Assembly: GCF_003265325.1 (NCBI RefSeq)
Contig: NZ_QGNX01000004.1
Location: forward strand, 124,001-188,000
Direction: 5' to 3'
DNA: 64,000 nt
Origin: Oceanibium sediminis
Lineage (GTDB): Bacteria; Pseudomonadota; Alphaproteobacteria; Rhodobacterales; Rhodobacteraceae
The notes beneath the pieces are model-generated. The model did no database searches. It was given only the letters and a program-made list of their open reading frames with translations, and was not told the origin of the DNA. The first letter of the stretch is position 1, and every line of letters begins with the position of its first letter. A program made the translations under genes and the position numbers. This document shows positions 8,345-17,044 of this stretch, piece by piece.

Positions 8345-8936
8345 GCGCACCTTTCACCAGGACCGGCGGCAATTCGGGATGCGCCAGGTCATGTGCCCGT
8401 ACCGCGGCGAGAATCCGCCGCACCATCGCGTCATGGCTGATTCCCGGATCCGAGGGCACCCGGACCTGCGCCTGCGCATAGGTGGGTGTGCGTTCCTCGA
8501 GCAGTTTTGCCAGGACGCCTTTCGGGTCCGCCTGCTGCAACAGCGGGCGCGTGTTGCGATCCTTCACCCGCGACCAGAGCGTTTCAAGCGCGGCGTCAAG
8601 CCAGACCGAGACACCATGCGCGGCGATATCCTTGCGCACCGGCGCGGCCATGAAGGCGCCGCCACCGGTGGCCAGCACGCCCGGCGCCTCGCCCAGCAGG
8701 CGCGAAATGACGCGCGCTTCGCCGTCACGGAAGTAGGCCTCGCCGAAACGCTCGAAGATCTCGCGCACCTCCATGCCGGCGGCAGCCTCGATCTCGTGAT
8801 CTGAATCACGGAAAGGAACGTCCAGGAATGCGGCCAAACGCCTGCCGACACTGGTTTTCCCTGCGCCCATCAGTCCGACGAGCACGATAGGGCGCGAAAG
8901 GGTAACGGATAATTTCTGCTCACCGGCAGGCGACAT
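8334..8936 (-). CDS. aroK: Shikimate kinase
   Basis: Phosphorylates shikimate at the 3-hydroxyl. The P-loop is GLMGAGKTSVG, followed by the DSDHEIE metal and shikimate motif and ATGGGAF. The tail contains RNTRPLL, the lid region. The start is uncertain: ATG 8936 gives a 200-residue enzyme of typical size, and a TTG at 8978 preceded by AAGG would add 14 residues. It is co-directional with and overlaps aroB. Confidence 0.95.
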   Translation of the reverse strand: MSPAGEQKLSVTLSRPIVLVGLMGAGKTSVGRRLAAFLDVPFRDSDHEIEAAAGMEVREIFERFGEAYFRDGEARVISRLLGEAPGVLATGGGAFMAAPVRKDIAAHGVSVWLDAALETLWSRVKDRNTRPLLQQADPKGVLAKLLEERTPTYAQAQVRVPSDPGISHDAMVRRILAAVRAHDLAHPELPPVLVKGAHDD

Positions 8937-9051
8937 CGACGAAGGCTTTCTCTTTGGGCCGCGATTGATGTACCTCAAGAGAGACCTTAAGTTCCATAGC
9001 GAATAAGGCCCAAGCCAATGGGCCGGGAACAGAAAAACAGGCAGGGGTCAC

Positions 9052-9186
9052 ATGGGACGGCTATTGAAGTACCTGATCTACCTTCTGATCCTTGCGGGGA
9101 TCGGATTGTCCGGCTACGCGCTGATCTTCGATCTGCCCGCACCGGTCGAGCCGCGGGTGATTCCGCTTGAGCCGCCCACCGGATGA
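9052..9186 (+). CDS. Small single-span membrane protein, unknown function
   Basis: A 44-residue open frame with an AGGGG ribosome binding site just upstream of its ATG. A basic N-terminus (MGRLLKY) is followed by one strongly hydrophobic helix (about residues 7-27) and a Pro-rich tail (LPAPVEPRVIPLEPPTG). Its stop overlaps the start of the next gene as ATGA, so the two are translationally coupled. I do not recognise a family. The coupling, ribosome binding site and membrane-protein composition make it a credible gene. Confidence 0.65.
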   Translation: MGRLLKYLIYLLILAGIGLSGYALIFDLPAPVEPRVIPLEPPTG

Positions 9187-10760
9187 GGCGCACCTATCCT
9201 GCATTTCTGGCGGCCCTTCTGGCCGTGACGGCGGGCGTTGCCCCGGCCAGTGAGCCCCCGCGCAGCGTGATCGGCTGGCTGTCCGACGTGCTGGACCAGC
9301 CCCCCGAGCCGGTCGGGCCCGGCCCGCGCCCCCCGTCGGACGCGGTGGCGCCCTTCGAGCCGGCGGCGATCCTGACCTCGTCCCTCGACGATCCGGTGCG
9401 CGATGGAATCGGCGTGCTCGCCCCGGAGGAAACGGGTCTGCCGCGCGATATCTGGGGCACGCTGTCCGCGCTGCGGGTGCGCAACCTGATCTATGCGCAG
9501 GAACTCAGGGGCGTGCCGGCGACGGTTGACCTGCATGTGACGCTGATGCTCGCCGATACCAAGGCCCCGGTCGGTTCGGGGGCCGCCAACGGTGTGCTGT
9601 TGTCGCGCATCGACACGCTGATGGCCGCAGGCCGGCTGGACGACGCCGCCGCCCTGCTCTCCGCCACCGGGCACGAAACGCCAGACCTGTTCCGCCGCGC
9701 CTTCGACATCGCCCTGCTGAAGGGGCGCGCCGATCCGCTGTGCGCGCGCCTGAGCGACTCGCCCGGCCTGTCGCCCACGCTGATGGCGCGGGTCTACTGC
9801 CTTGCGCTGCTGGGGGACTGGTCCGCCGCGGCGCTGACGCTGAACCTCGGCCGGGAGGTGGGCGAAATCTCCGTCCACGAGGAGGCGCTGCTGTCCCGTT
9901 TCCTCGACCCCGAGCTGTTCGAGGGCGTCGACCCGCCCCCCATCCCCGAGCCGCTGACCACGCTCGACTTCATCCTGCGCGAGGCGGTGGCCCTGCCCCG
10001 CCCCGCAGGAAGCCTGCCGCTGGCCTTCCTTTTCCCCGACGCCGCCGATTCCGCGCCGCTGCGCGCGCGGCTGATCGCCCGCGAACGGCTTGTTCGCGAA
10101 GGCGCGCTCAGCCCCGATGTGCTGTTCGCGGCGTATCGTGACGGCACCCCGGCGGCCTCGGGCGGGGTGTGGGATCGCATGGCGCTGACCCGCAAGCTGG
10201 ACCAGGCGCTCGCCATAGGTGAGGCCGACGATATTTCCGATGCTCTTCAGGCCGCCGATCGCGCGTTTGCCGCGCAGAAGCTGCGCCCCGCGCTGGCCCG
10301 GGTCTATGCCCGCCAGCTCGACGCGCTTCCCAAGCCTGCCCTGTCGCCCGCCACCCGCCAGCGGATCGGGGAGTTGCTGCTGCTGGCCAATCGGGGTGCG
10401 GCGGCGGCGGACTGGTTCCCCGACACGAACGACCGGGCCAGCCGATTCTTCGCCGCCTTCGCGCGGGGCGAGGAACTGCCCCTGGCCGGGGACACGGCCC
10501 TGCCACCGCTGAAGGCGGCGGTCATCGCCGGCCTGACCAGGCGCACCGCCCCCTCCGAAGATGCGTCGCGGATCGAGGCGCTGCTCACCGGCACCGCCTA
10601 TGGCGAGGGGCTGTTGCGCACGCTTGCCCTGCTTGCACCGGGGCCGGAGATCGACCCAGGGGACCTGACGTCCGCCCTCTACCTGCTGCGCGTGGCGGGG
10701 CTTGAACCCCAGGCCCGGCAGATCGCGGCGGAGACACTTCTGCTCCTGCCGGAGGCGTGA
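9183..10760 (+). CDS. Exported Ala/Leu-rich helical protein, unknown function
   Basis: A 525-residue protein with an N-terminal signal peptide (residues 1-22, ending VAPAS). A Pro-rich stretch follows (about 38-52, with GPGPRPP). The remainder is Ala/Leu-rich and alpha-helical, and looks like tetratricopeptide-type solenoid repeats without a strict consensus. No catalytic motif is visible. It is coupled to the small membrane protein upstream and lies 3 bp before xerD, so the three genes form one operon. It is probably periplasmic or outer-membrane associated; the function is not known to me. Confidence 0.8.
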   Translation: MRRTYPAFLAALLAVTAGVAPASEPPRSVIGWLSDVLDQPPEPVGPGPRPPSDAVAPFEPAAILTSSLDDPVRDGIGVLAPEETGLPRDIWGTLSALRVRNLIYAQELRGVPATVDLHVTLMLADTKAPVGSGAANGVLLSRIDTLMAAGRLDDAAALLSATGHETPDLFRRAFDIALLKGRADPLCARLSDSPGLSPTLMARVYCLALLGDWSAAALTLNLGREVGEISVHEEALLSRFLDPELFEGVDPPPIPEPLTTLDFILREAVALPRPAGSLPLAFLFPDAADSAPLRARLIARERLVREGALSPDVLFAAYRDGTPAASGGVWDRMALTRKLDQALAIGEADDISDALQAADRAFAAQKLRPALARVYARQLDALPKPALSPATRQRIGELLLLANRGAAAADWFPDTNDRASRFFAAFARGEELPLAGDTALPPLKAAVIAGLTRRTAPSEDASRIEALLTGTAYGEGLLRTLALLAPGPEIDPGDLTSALYLLRVAGLEPQARQIAAETLLLLPEA

Positions 10761-10763
10761 GCC

Positions 10764-11678
10764 GTGTCGCACCGCTGGTTTTCCGAGTACCTCGAAGCGC
10801 TCCAGGCCGAGCGCGGCGCGGCGCGGACAACGCTGGAAAGCTACGCCCGTGACCTGCGCGCCTTCGCCGAAGGCCTGGGCGCGGAAACCAGCGTCGAAAC
10901 CGCCAGCCGCACCGATATCGAAAAGCACCTGAGCACGCTGGAAGCGCTGGGCCGCAGCCCCGCGACAAGGGCGCGACGGCTGTCGGCCATTCGCGGCTTC
11001 TATCGTTTCGCCTTTGTCGAGGGGCTGCGCAGCGACGACCCGGCCGCGCTGATCCGCGGGCCGCGACCGGGGCGCCACCTGCCCGGCACCCTCAGCGAGG
11101 AAGAGGTCGACCGCCTGCTCTCCGCCGCAGCCGAGACCGGACGCACCGAAACCGAGCGCTGCCGCAACGCCTGCCTGATGGAGGTGCTCTACGCCACCGG
11201 CCTGCGGGTCAGCGAGCTGGTCAGCCTGCCAGTCAGCGCCGCGCGGGGCGATCCGCGCACCCTGTTCGTGCGCGGCAAGGGCGGCAAGGAACGCATGGTG
11301 CCCCTGTCGGACCCGGCCCGCGACGCCATGGCCGCCTGGCTGGCCCTGCGCGACCGGGACGAGGCATTGCGCGTGGACCAGGGCGGCATAGCGTCGGCCT
11401 ATCTGTTCCCCAGCCGCTCGAAGGCGGGGCATATCACCCGCAACCAGTTCTTCCTGCTGGTCAAGCAGATGGCCGCGCGGGCCGGTATCGCGCCGGACGC
11501 GGTCTCTCCACATACGCTGCGCCATGCCTTTGCCACGCATCTGCTGGCCCACGGCGCGGACCTGCGCGCGATCCAGGCCCTGCTGGGCCACGCAGATGTG
11601 GCAACGACGGAAATCTACACCCATGTCCTGGAAGAGCGGCTGAAGCAGATCGTACTGGACAATCACCCGCTCGCATGA
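10764..11678 (+). CDS. xerD: Site-specific tyrosine recombinase XerD
   Basis: Chromosome-dimer resolution recombinase acting with XerC at dif. All catalytic residues are present: Arg148 (GLRVSEL), Lys172 (GKGGK), His250 and Arg253 (HTLRHAF), His276 (LLGHAD) and the nucleophile Tyr285 (EIYTHV). The length of 304 residues and the core SAM-like N-terminal domain are normal for XerD. It starts with GTG at 10764. It is a housekeeping recombinase in an operon, not the integrase of an island: no att repeats or phage genes are near. Confidence 0.93.
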   Translation: MSHRWFSEYLEALQAERGAARTTLESYARDLRAFAEGLGAETSVETASRTDIEKHLSTLEALGRSPATRARRLSAIRGFYRFAFVEGLRSDDPAALIRGPRPGRHLPGTLSEEEVDRLLSAAAETGRTETERCRNACLMEVLYATGLRVSELVSLPVSAARGDPRTLFVRGKGGKERMVPLSDPARDAMAAWLALRDRDEALRVDQGGIASAYLFPSRSKAGHITRNQFFLLVKQMAARAGIAPDAVSPHTLRHAFATHLLAHGADLRAIQALLGHADVATTEIYTHVLEERLKQIVLDNHPLA

Positions 11679-11698
11679 CGCCGGTACGCCCACCCCTT

Positions 11699-11739
11699 CG
11701 CGCCGCCGTTCGCGGCGCGGTCCCCGGATCCGGGGACCG
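11699..11739. repeat. Two abutting palindromes downstream of xerD
   Basis: An 8-bp stem with a 5-base loop (arms 11699-11706 and 11712-11719) is immediately followed by a perfect 22-bp palindrome (11718-11739) centred on GGATCC. There is no T-tract on either side, so an ordinary intrinsic terminator is not convincing. It may be a factor-dependent terminator, an mRNA 3'-end stabiliser or a REP-like element. Confidence 0.7.
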
Positions 11740-11852
11740 ATGTGCGATCCGCACGGCCCTGGGCGACGTATCGGGCGCACCCGCGCTTGAAGCAACCGCC
11801 GCCCGGCCCCATAACTTAGACTTCTCAATTGCCTCTCAAGGACCCCCGCCGC

Positions 11853-13175
11853 ATGGAAACTGAAATCGCCGCCGCCGCCACCTCTTCGGGATGGGATGCC
11901 GCCCTTTGGGGCACCATCCTGGCCGTGCTGGGGCTTTTGATGCTCTCCGCGTTCTTCTCGGGCTCGGAAACCGCGCTGACGGCGGCCAGCCGCGCCAAGC
12001 TGCACGGGCTGTCGGACAAGGGATCGCGCGGGGCCGACACGGCGCTGCGCCTGACCGAGGATAACGAGCGGCTGATCGGCGCGGTGCTGCTGGGCAACAA
12101 CCTGGTCAACATCCTCGCCACCTCGCTCGCCACGTCCCTGCTGACGGTGCTGTTCGGGGACAGCGGCGTTGCGCTCGCGACGCTGGTGATGACCGCGCTG
12201 GTCCTGATCTTCGCCGAGGTGATGCCCAAGACCTATGCCATCACCAACGCCGAGACCGCCGCCACCCGCGTGGCCCCCGTGATCTCGGTCGTGGTGCGCG
12301 TCTTCTCACCGGTCGTGAACGCGGTGCGCTGGCTGGTGCGGCTCGTGCTCGGCCTGATGGGCGTCCAGACCGACCCCGAGGCCAGCATCATGGCCGCACA
12401 GGAGGAAATCGCCGGCGCCATCGCGCTGCATCACTCCGAAGGCGGCGTGATGCGCGAGGAGCGGGACCGCCTGCTCGGCGCGCTCGACCTCGGCCAGCGC
12501 GAGGTGGAGGAGATCATGCTCCACCGCCAGAGCATCGAGCTGATCGACGCGTCGGACCCGCCCCAGGACATCCTGTCCCAGTGCCTGAAGTCGCCCTACA
12601 CGCGCCTGCCGGTGTTTCGCGACGACCCCGAGAACATCATCGGCGTGATCCATGCGAAGGATCTGCTGCGCGCCGTGGAAACACTGCTGCGCGGTTCGGA
12701 AAACGGCTTGCAGAATCTAGAGAACTTCAACGTCCTCGATGTCGCGATGGAACCCTACTTCGTGCCCGAAACCACGACGCTGGACGACCAGATGCGCCAG
12801 TTCCTGCGCCGCAAGTCCCACTTCGCGCTGGTGGTGGACGAATACGGCGCCCTGCGCGGGTTGATCACGCTGGAAGACATCCTGGAGGAAATCGTCGGGG
12901 AAATCGCCGACGAACACGACGAGGAAGAACAGACCCTGACGCCCGAGGCTGACGGCTCCGTCCTGGTCGAGGGCGGCATGACGATCCGCGACCTGAACCG
13001 CGCATGCGAATGGCAACTTCCCGACGACGAGGCGAACACTGTCGCCGGACTGGTCATCCACGAGGCGCAGACGATCCCGACCGTCGGCCAGACCTTCAAC
13101 TTCCACGGCTTCAGGTTCCAGGTCACCGGGCGCGAAAGAAACCGCCTGACACAGATCCGCGTGCGAAAGATCTGA
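11853..13175 (+). CDS. CNNM/CBS-domain membrane protein of the HlyC/CorC family
   Basis: Probable Mg2+/Co2+ efflux or homeostasis protein. An N-terminal CNNM (DUF21) membrane domain (about residues 15-190, with AFFSGSETALTAASRAKL and IFAEVMPKTYA) is followed by two CBS domains (about 205-330) and a C-terminal CorC_HlyC transporter-associated domain (about 345-440). The start is ATG 11853, preceded by AAGGA; an in-frame TTG at 11829 is less likely. It stands alone between xerD and the convergent HerA-like gene. Confidence 0.92.
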   Translation: METEIAAAATSSGWDAALWGTILAVLGLLMLSAFFSGSETALTAASRAKLHGLSDKGSRGADTALRLTEDNERLIGAVLLGNNLVNILATSLATSLLTVLFGDSGVALATLVMTALVLIFAEVMPKTYAITNAETAATRVAPVISVVVRVFSPVVNAVRWLVRLVLGLMGVQTDPEASIMAAQEEIAGAIALHHSEGGVMREERDRLLGALDLGQREVEEIMLHRQSIELIDASDPPQDILSQCLKSPYTRLPVFRDDPENIIGVIHAKDLLRAVETLLRGSENGLQNLENFNVLDVAMEPYFVPETTTLDDQMRQFLRRKSHFALVVDEYGALRGLITLEDILEEIVGEIADEHDEEEQTLTPEADGSVLVEGGMTIRDLNRACEWQLPDDEANTVAGLVIHEAQTIPTVGQTFNFHGFRFQVTGRERNRLTQIRVRKI

Positions 13176-13192
13176 GTTGCGCGGGCGGGGCC

Positions 13193-14731
13193 TCAGCGCC
13201 CGCGGAACAGCCCGCCGAGGACGCCGCGGATGAACTTTCGCCCCGACTGGGTGGAGGCCGTCTTGATCACCGATTTCACCAGAGTCTCGCCGATCGTATC
13301 GGTGCGTGACGCGCGGGGGCGGCTTGCGTCGCGGCTCTCGCCGCCATATCGCCGCGCCGCTTTGAATTCCCGCTCTTCTTCCGCCTTCTCAGCTTTCTCA
13401 GCCGCCTCCGCCTCGGCGGCGGCTTCCTCGGCGCGGGCCTTCAGCATCTCGAACGCGCTGTGCGCATCGACGGCGCTGTCGTAAAGCCCGGCAATGGGCG
13501 AGGCCGCGACGACCGCGCGGCGCTGGGCGTCATCGATCGGACCAAGCCGTGAGGACGGCGGGCGGATCAGCACCCGCTCGACCACACCTGGCACCCCCTT
13601 CTTCTGCAGGGTGGAGACGAGCGCCTCGCCGACGCCCACCTCGCGGATCGCCTCGGCGGTGTCGAAACGCTCATTGGGGCGGAACGTCTCGGCCGCGGCC
13701 TTCAGCGCACGCTGGTCTCGGGGCGTGAAGGCGCGCAGCGCGTGCTGCACGCGGTTGCCAAGCTGGCCGAGGATGTCGCCCGGCACATCGTCGGGGTTCT
13801 GGGTGACGAAGAACACCCCCACCCCTTTCGAGCGGATCAGCCGCGCCACCTGTTCTACCTTGTCGACCAGCGCCTTGGGGGCGTCATCGAACAACAGGTG
13901 CGCCTCGTCGAAGAAGAAGACGAACTTCGGCTTGTCGGGGTCGCCCACCTCGGGCAGTTGCTCGAACAGTTCGGACAATAGCCACAGCAGGAAGGTCGCG
14001 TAAAGCCGCGGGCTTTGCATCAGCCTGTCAGCGGCCAGCACGTTGATCCGCCCCTGCCCGCCCGCGCTGACCGCGATCATGTCCTCCAGCGTCAGCGCCG
14101 GTTCCCCGAAGAAGCCCTCGCCGCCCTGGTTCTCCAGCACGATCAGCCGCCGCTGGATCGCCCCGACCGAGGCGGTGGCGACGTTGCCGTATTCCAGCGA
14201 GACGGCTTTCGCGTTCTCCCCCAGCCAGATCAGAAGCGCGCGCAGGTCCTTAAGGTCCAGAAGCGGCAGGCCCTGCTCATCCGCGATGCGGAAGGCGATG
14301 TTCAGCACCCCTTCCTGCGCCTCTGTCAGATCCAGCAGGCGCGACAGAAGAAGCGGCCCCATCTCGGAAATCGTGGTGCGCACGGGGTGGCCTTTTTCCC
14401 CGAACATGTCCCAGAAGACGACGGGGAAGCCGTCATACCCGTAATCGCTGAAGCCGATGGTCCTGGCCCGGCTCTGCAACGCGTCGTGCAGCTTGTCCGC
14501 CGGGGATCCAGCCGTCGCAAGGCCCGACAGGTCCCCCTTCACGTCCGACAGGAACACCGGCACGCCGGCGGCCGAGAAGCTTTCGGCCATGATCTGCAAG
14601 GTCACTGTCTTGCCGGTACCCGTGGCCCCGGCGATCAGCCCGTGGCGGTTGGCGTATTTCAGCTTCAGCGTCTGGGGCGTGGCGTAATCCGGGCCTCCGC
14701 CGCCCAGGAAGATCGTCTCGTCGTCGGCCAT
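13193..14731 (-). CDS. HerA-like ATPase (DUF853/YjgR family)
   Basis: FtsK/HerA-type P-loop ATPase of 512 residues. The Walker A motif is GATGTGKT (35-42), followed by [11 protein letters not shown], and Walker B is [12 protein letters not shown] at about residue 268; an [17 protein letters not shown] sensor stretch comes next. Near the C-terminus is a charged Ala/Glu coiled coil (about 430-460, [20 protein letters not shown]) and then a Gly-rich tail. The bacterial DUF853 family has no firmly assigned role, and no nurA partner is adjacent. The ATG at 14731 is certain. Confidence 0.9.
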   Translation of the reverse strand: MADDETIFLGGGGPDYATPQTLKLKYANRHGLIAGATGTGKTVTLQIMAESFSAAGVPVFLSDVKGDLSGLATAGSPADKLHDALQSRARTIGFSDYGYDGFPVVFWDMFGEKGHPVRTTISEMGPLLLSRLLDLTEAQEGVLNIAFRIADEQGLPLLDLKDLRALLIWLGENAKAVSLEYGNVATASVGAIQRRLIVLENQGGEGFFGEPALTLEDMIAVSAGGQGRINVLAADRLMQSPRLYATFLLWLLSELFEQLPEVGDPDKPKFVFFFDEAHLLFDDAPKALVDKVEQVARLIRSKGVGVFFVTQNPDDVPGDILGQLGNRVQHALRAFTPRDQRALKAAAETFRPNERFDTAEAIREVGVGEALVSTLQKKGVPGVVERVLIRPPSSRLGPIDDAQRRAVVAASPIAGLYDSAVDAHSAFEMLKARAEEAAAEAEAAEKAEKAEEEREFKAARRYGGESRDASRPRASRTDTIGETLVKSVIKTASTQSGRKFIRGVLGGLFRGR

Positions 14732-14805
14732 GTGGTCCTCGGTTCAACTACGTGCTGACTGCAACATACAAAATTAACCTATACACGCCATGGTATAGTT
14801 ACGGC

Positions 14806-14880
14806 GTGGGGGCTAGCGTCACGGTGTCGTAATTCCTCCCTGTTGGACTTGGCCGCACCCCCCGGGTGCGGCCCTCTTCA
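14806..14880 (+). ncRNA. Candidate trans-acting sRNA (resembles the alphaproteobacterial mmgR/suhB family)
   Basis: The single-stranded-looking core ATTCCTCCCTGTTGGACTT (14831-14849) is a strong anti-Shine-Dalgarno sequence. It precedes a perfect 10-bp hairpin, GGCCGCACCC with its complement (14851-14873). A good -10 hexamer, TATAGT, lies at 14794-14799. The layout, with a CCUCCC core followed by a GC terminator stem, recalls the conserved mmgR/suhB sRNA family of alphaproteobacteria. The family call is from memory and needs a covariance-model search. The T-tract is weak. Confidence 0.45.
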
Positions 14881-14944
14881 TGGGCTCGTGCAGTATGCGA
14901 CGCTTGGGCGCAAGAAATTAACCGGTATTCATCGCTGAACCCTG

Positions 14945-14973
14945 TTGACGTGGGCGTGGTCATTGCCTAGCCT
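14945..14973 (+). promoter_or_regulatory. Candidate sigma-70 promoter
   Basis: TTGACG, 17 bp, TAGCCT. The -35 is good, and the -10 keeps the T-A-x-x-x-T positions. It would start transcription near 14980, at the beginning of the three-hairpin element. Confidence 0.45.
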
Positions 14974-14979
14974 CCGGAA

Positions 14980-15054
14980 CACAAGTCGGCCGGTCCGACA
15001 GGGAGAGAGAGCTGCTCCGCAGCCGAAAAAGGCACCTTACGGGGTGTCTTTTTT
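14980..15054 (+). ncRNA. Short structured transcript or attenuated leader upstream of the IalB-family gene
   Basis: Three successive hairpins: GTCGG/CCGAC (about 14985-15000), GCTGC/GCAGC (15011-15023), and a long terminator hairpin with arms 15026-15036 and 15043-15053 whose 3' arm ends in TTTTT. The last is the most convincing intrinsic terminator in this region. It lies about 130 bp before the IalB start, so this is either an independent sRNA or a premature-termination leader for that gene. I could not match it to a known riboswitch. Confidence 0.5.
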
Positions 15055-15185
15055 CGTGTCGCAAGACCCTTCGGCAATAACCGGCGGATGCCACCGGCGG
15101 GCGCGCCTCCGCGTTGACAACCCCGGGGCGACCTGACACCTGAATCCGGAAAACCGGGAGTCCATCCCCAAGGAGGCAATCGATC

Positions 15186-15812
15186 GTGACATTTTTCAAT
15201 CGTTTCACCAGTTCCGCCCTGGCGCTCGTGCTGATGGCCAGCCCGCTGAGCGCTCAGACGACGACCGAAGAGACGGCCCCCGAAGCGGAAGCTGCCGCCG
15301 AAGAAGCAACCCCGGCCGAGCCGCAGGCGGACGCGCCCGCAGATCCGGCGAGCGGCGAGGAGAGTACGCCCGACCTGCCCGAGAACCTGTCGATCGAGGC
15401 CTTCGGAGACTGGGAACTGCGCTGCGAAACGACCACCAACAACTGCTTCATGTACCAGCTTGCACGGGATGAATCGCTGAACCCGGTTTCCGAGCTCAGC
15501 CTGGTAGCCCTGCCCGAAAGTGCTGACGCGGCCCTTGGCGTGACCGCCATCACGCCGCTCGGCACCTTGCTGTCCGAAGGGCTCGTCCTGCAGGTCGACA
15601 GCGGCGCGGCCCGTCAGTATCCGTTCAGCTGGTGCACCCGCTCGGGCTGTTTCGCGCGTTTCGGCATGACCGCTTCGGAAGTGGACGCCATGAAGCGGGG
15701 CGCAACCGCGCGGCTGCGGATCCTGTCCGTTTCAGCCCCCGAGGACCCCGTGATTCTGAACGTCTCGCTCAGCGGGTTCACCGCGGCTTACGAGGCGCTG
15801 ACCAGCCGCTGA
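15186..15812 (+). CDS. Invasion-associated locus B (IalB) family periplasmic protein
   Basis: A 208-residue exported protein. It has a signal peptide (residues 1-24, ending SPLSAQ), a low-complexity Glu/Ala/Pro linker (25-62) and an IalB-type beta domain starting at about 65 (AFGDWELRCETTTNNCFMYQL), with conserved cysteines in WCTRSGCFARFGM. The GTG start has an excellent AAGGAGG site. The family is widespread in alphaproteobacteria; a role in envelope function is likely, but the molecular activity is unknown. A structured, terminator-bearing leader lies upstream. Confidence 0.88.
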   Translation: MTFFNRFTSSALALVLMASPLSAQTTTEETAPEAEAAAEEATPAEPQADAPADPASGEESTPDLPENLSIEAFGDWELRCETTTNNCFMYQLARDESLNPVSELSLVALPESADAALGVTAITPLGTLLSEGLVLQVDSGAARQYPFSWCTRSGCFARFGMTASEVDAMKRGATARLRILSVSAPEDPVILNVSLSGFTAAYEALTSR

Positions 15813-15823
15813 TCAGCCCCTAT

Positions 15824-17035
15824 TCAGGCGAATCGCTTCAACGCCAACACGGCGTTGAGGCCCCCGAACGCAAAGGCATTGCTGAGCGTCGCCTCGACCC
15901 GCGCTTCGCGCGCGGTGTTGGGCACCACGTCCAGGTCGCATTCGGGATCGGGGCTTTCGTAGTTGATCGTCGGCGCGATCACCCCTTCGCGCAGCGCCAT
16001 GATGCAGGCCAGAAGCTCCACCGCGCCGGTGCCGCCGATCAGATGGCCATGCATGGACTTCGTGGACGAGATCATCAGCGAATCCGCATGAGCACCGAAC
16101 ACCTCGCGCACCGCGGCGCATTCGGTCCGGTCGTTCGCGGTCGTGCCGGTGCCATGGGCGTTGATGTAGCCGATCGCCTCGCCCGGCAGGCCCGCGTCCC
16201 GCAAGGCCCCGGCAATGGCGCGCTTGGCGCCCTGCTTGTTCGGCATCACGATGTCGGACGCGTCCGAGGTCATGGCGAACCCCACCACCTCCGCCAGGAT
16301 ATCCGCGCCACGGGTGCGGGCGTGCTCGTATTCCTCGAACACGAAGACAGCGGCCCCCTCGCCCTGGACCATGCCGTTGCGATTGGCCGAGAAGGGACGG
16401 CAGCCGTCCTTGGACATGACGCGCAGACCCTCCCAGGCCTTGATCCCGCCAAAGCACAGCATGCTTTCCGAGCCGCCCGCCAGCATCACCTTGCTCGCGC
16501 CGGTCCGGATCAGGTTGAACGCCTGCCCCATCGCGTGGTTCGAGGAGGCGCAGGCGGTGGCCACGGTGAACGCCGGCCCCTGCAATCCGTGCACCATCGA
16601 CACATGGCTCGCCGCGGCATTGTTCATCAGGCGCGGCACCACGAAGGGATGCACCCGGTTCTTGCCGTCCTCGTAGACCGAGCGATAGTTTTCGTCCTGC
16701 GTCTGCAACCCGCCACCGGCGGTGCCGAGTACGACACCCGCGTCGGCGGCCAGTTCGTCCGAAAACACAAGCCCGGACTGGGCCACGGCTTCCTCGGCCG
16801 CGATAAGGGCGAACTGGGTGAAGACATCGTAAAGCGTGATCTGCTGGCGGGTGAACCGCGCGCCCGGATCATAGGTTTTCAACTGTCCGCCGATGGTGAT
16901 CGACAGGCGATCCGCATTCGGGAATTCAAGCGTTCCGATCCCGTTCCGCCCCTCGCGCATCGCGGTGAGGTTTTCCTCGGCGCTCTGTCCTAGGGCGGAT
17001 ATGGCGCCCTGTCCTGTAATTACGACACGTTTCAT
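15824..17035 (-). CDS. Beta-ketoacyl-ACP synthase (FabF/NodE-like)
   Basis: Condensing enzyme of 403 residues with the full Cys-His-His triad: Cys162 (TACASSNHA), His294 (NAHGTGT) and His331 (KSMHGHLIGG). The Gly-rich C-terminal NAFAFGGLNA motif is intact. It is the last gene of a three-gene minus-strand operon, lpxD-like, ACP, KAS, with a 9-bp gap to the ACP. The dedicated ACP and an acyltransferase next door suggest a specialised acyl chain for the cell surface, distinct from housekeeping fatty-acid synthesis; that role is inference. Confidence 0.93.
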   Translation of the reverse strand: MKRVVITGQGAISALGQSAEENLTAMREGRNGIGTLEFPNADRLSITIGGQLKTYDPGARFTRQQITLYDVFTQFALIAAEEAVAQSGLVFSDELAADAGVVLGTAGGGLQTQDENYRSVYEDGKNRVHPFVVPRLMNNAAASHVSMVHGLQGPAFTVATACASSNHAMGQAFNLIRTGASKVMLAGGSESMLCFGGIKAWEGLRVMSKDGCRPFSANRNGMVQGEGAAVFVFEEYEHARTRGADILAEVVGFAMTSDASDIVMPNKQGAKRAIAGALRDAGLPGEAIGYINAHGTGTTANDRTECAAVREVFGAHADSLMISSTKSMHGHLIGGTGAVELLACIMALREGVIAPTINYESPDPECDLDVVPNTAREARVEATLSNAFAFGGLNAVLALKRFA

Positions 17036-17044
17036 ATGCGGGTG

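Larger units (their letters stand above)
14732..15185. other. Intergenic region with two small-RNA-like elements
   Basis: 454 bp without a protein gene between the divergent HerA-like and IalB-family genes. It contains an inverted repeat CTATAC-N8-GTATAG (14779-14798) that overlaps possible -10 elements, an sRNA-like segment ending in a GC hairpin (to 14880), and a promoter-plus-terminator unit (14945-15054). A GTTGACAA-containing stretch near 15114 could be the promoter of the IalB gene. Confidence 0.6.

Noticed and set aside
10764-11678. xerD as the integrase of a genomic island
   Set aside because: It is in an operon with housekeeping-like genes, the XerD catalytic and core sequence is standard, and no att repeats or cargo genes flank it.
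9114-12005. 963-codon open frame on the minus strand opposite the unknown exported protein and xerD
   Set aside because: It lies antisense to well-supported genes; its Arg/Gly/Gln-rich product has no domain, and long antisense frames are expected at this GC content.
14980-15054. Glycine riboswitch
   Set aside because: A GGAGAG-like run and a GCCGAA-like run occur, but the spacing, the second conserved loop and the expected downstream gene are missing.
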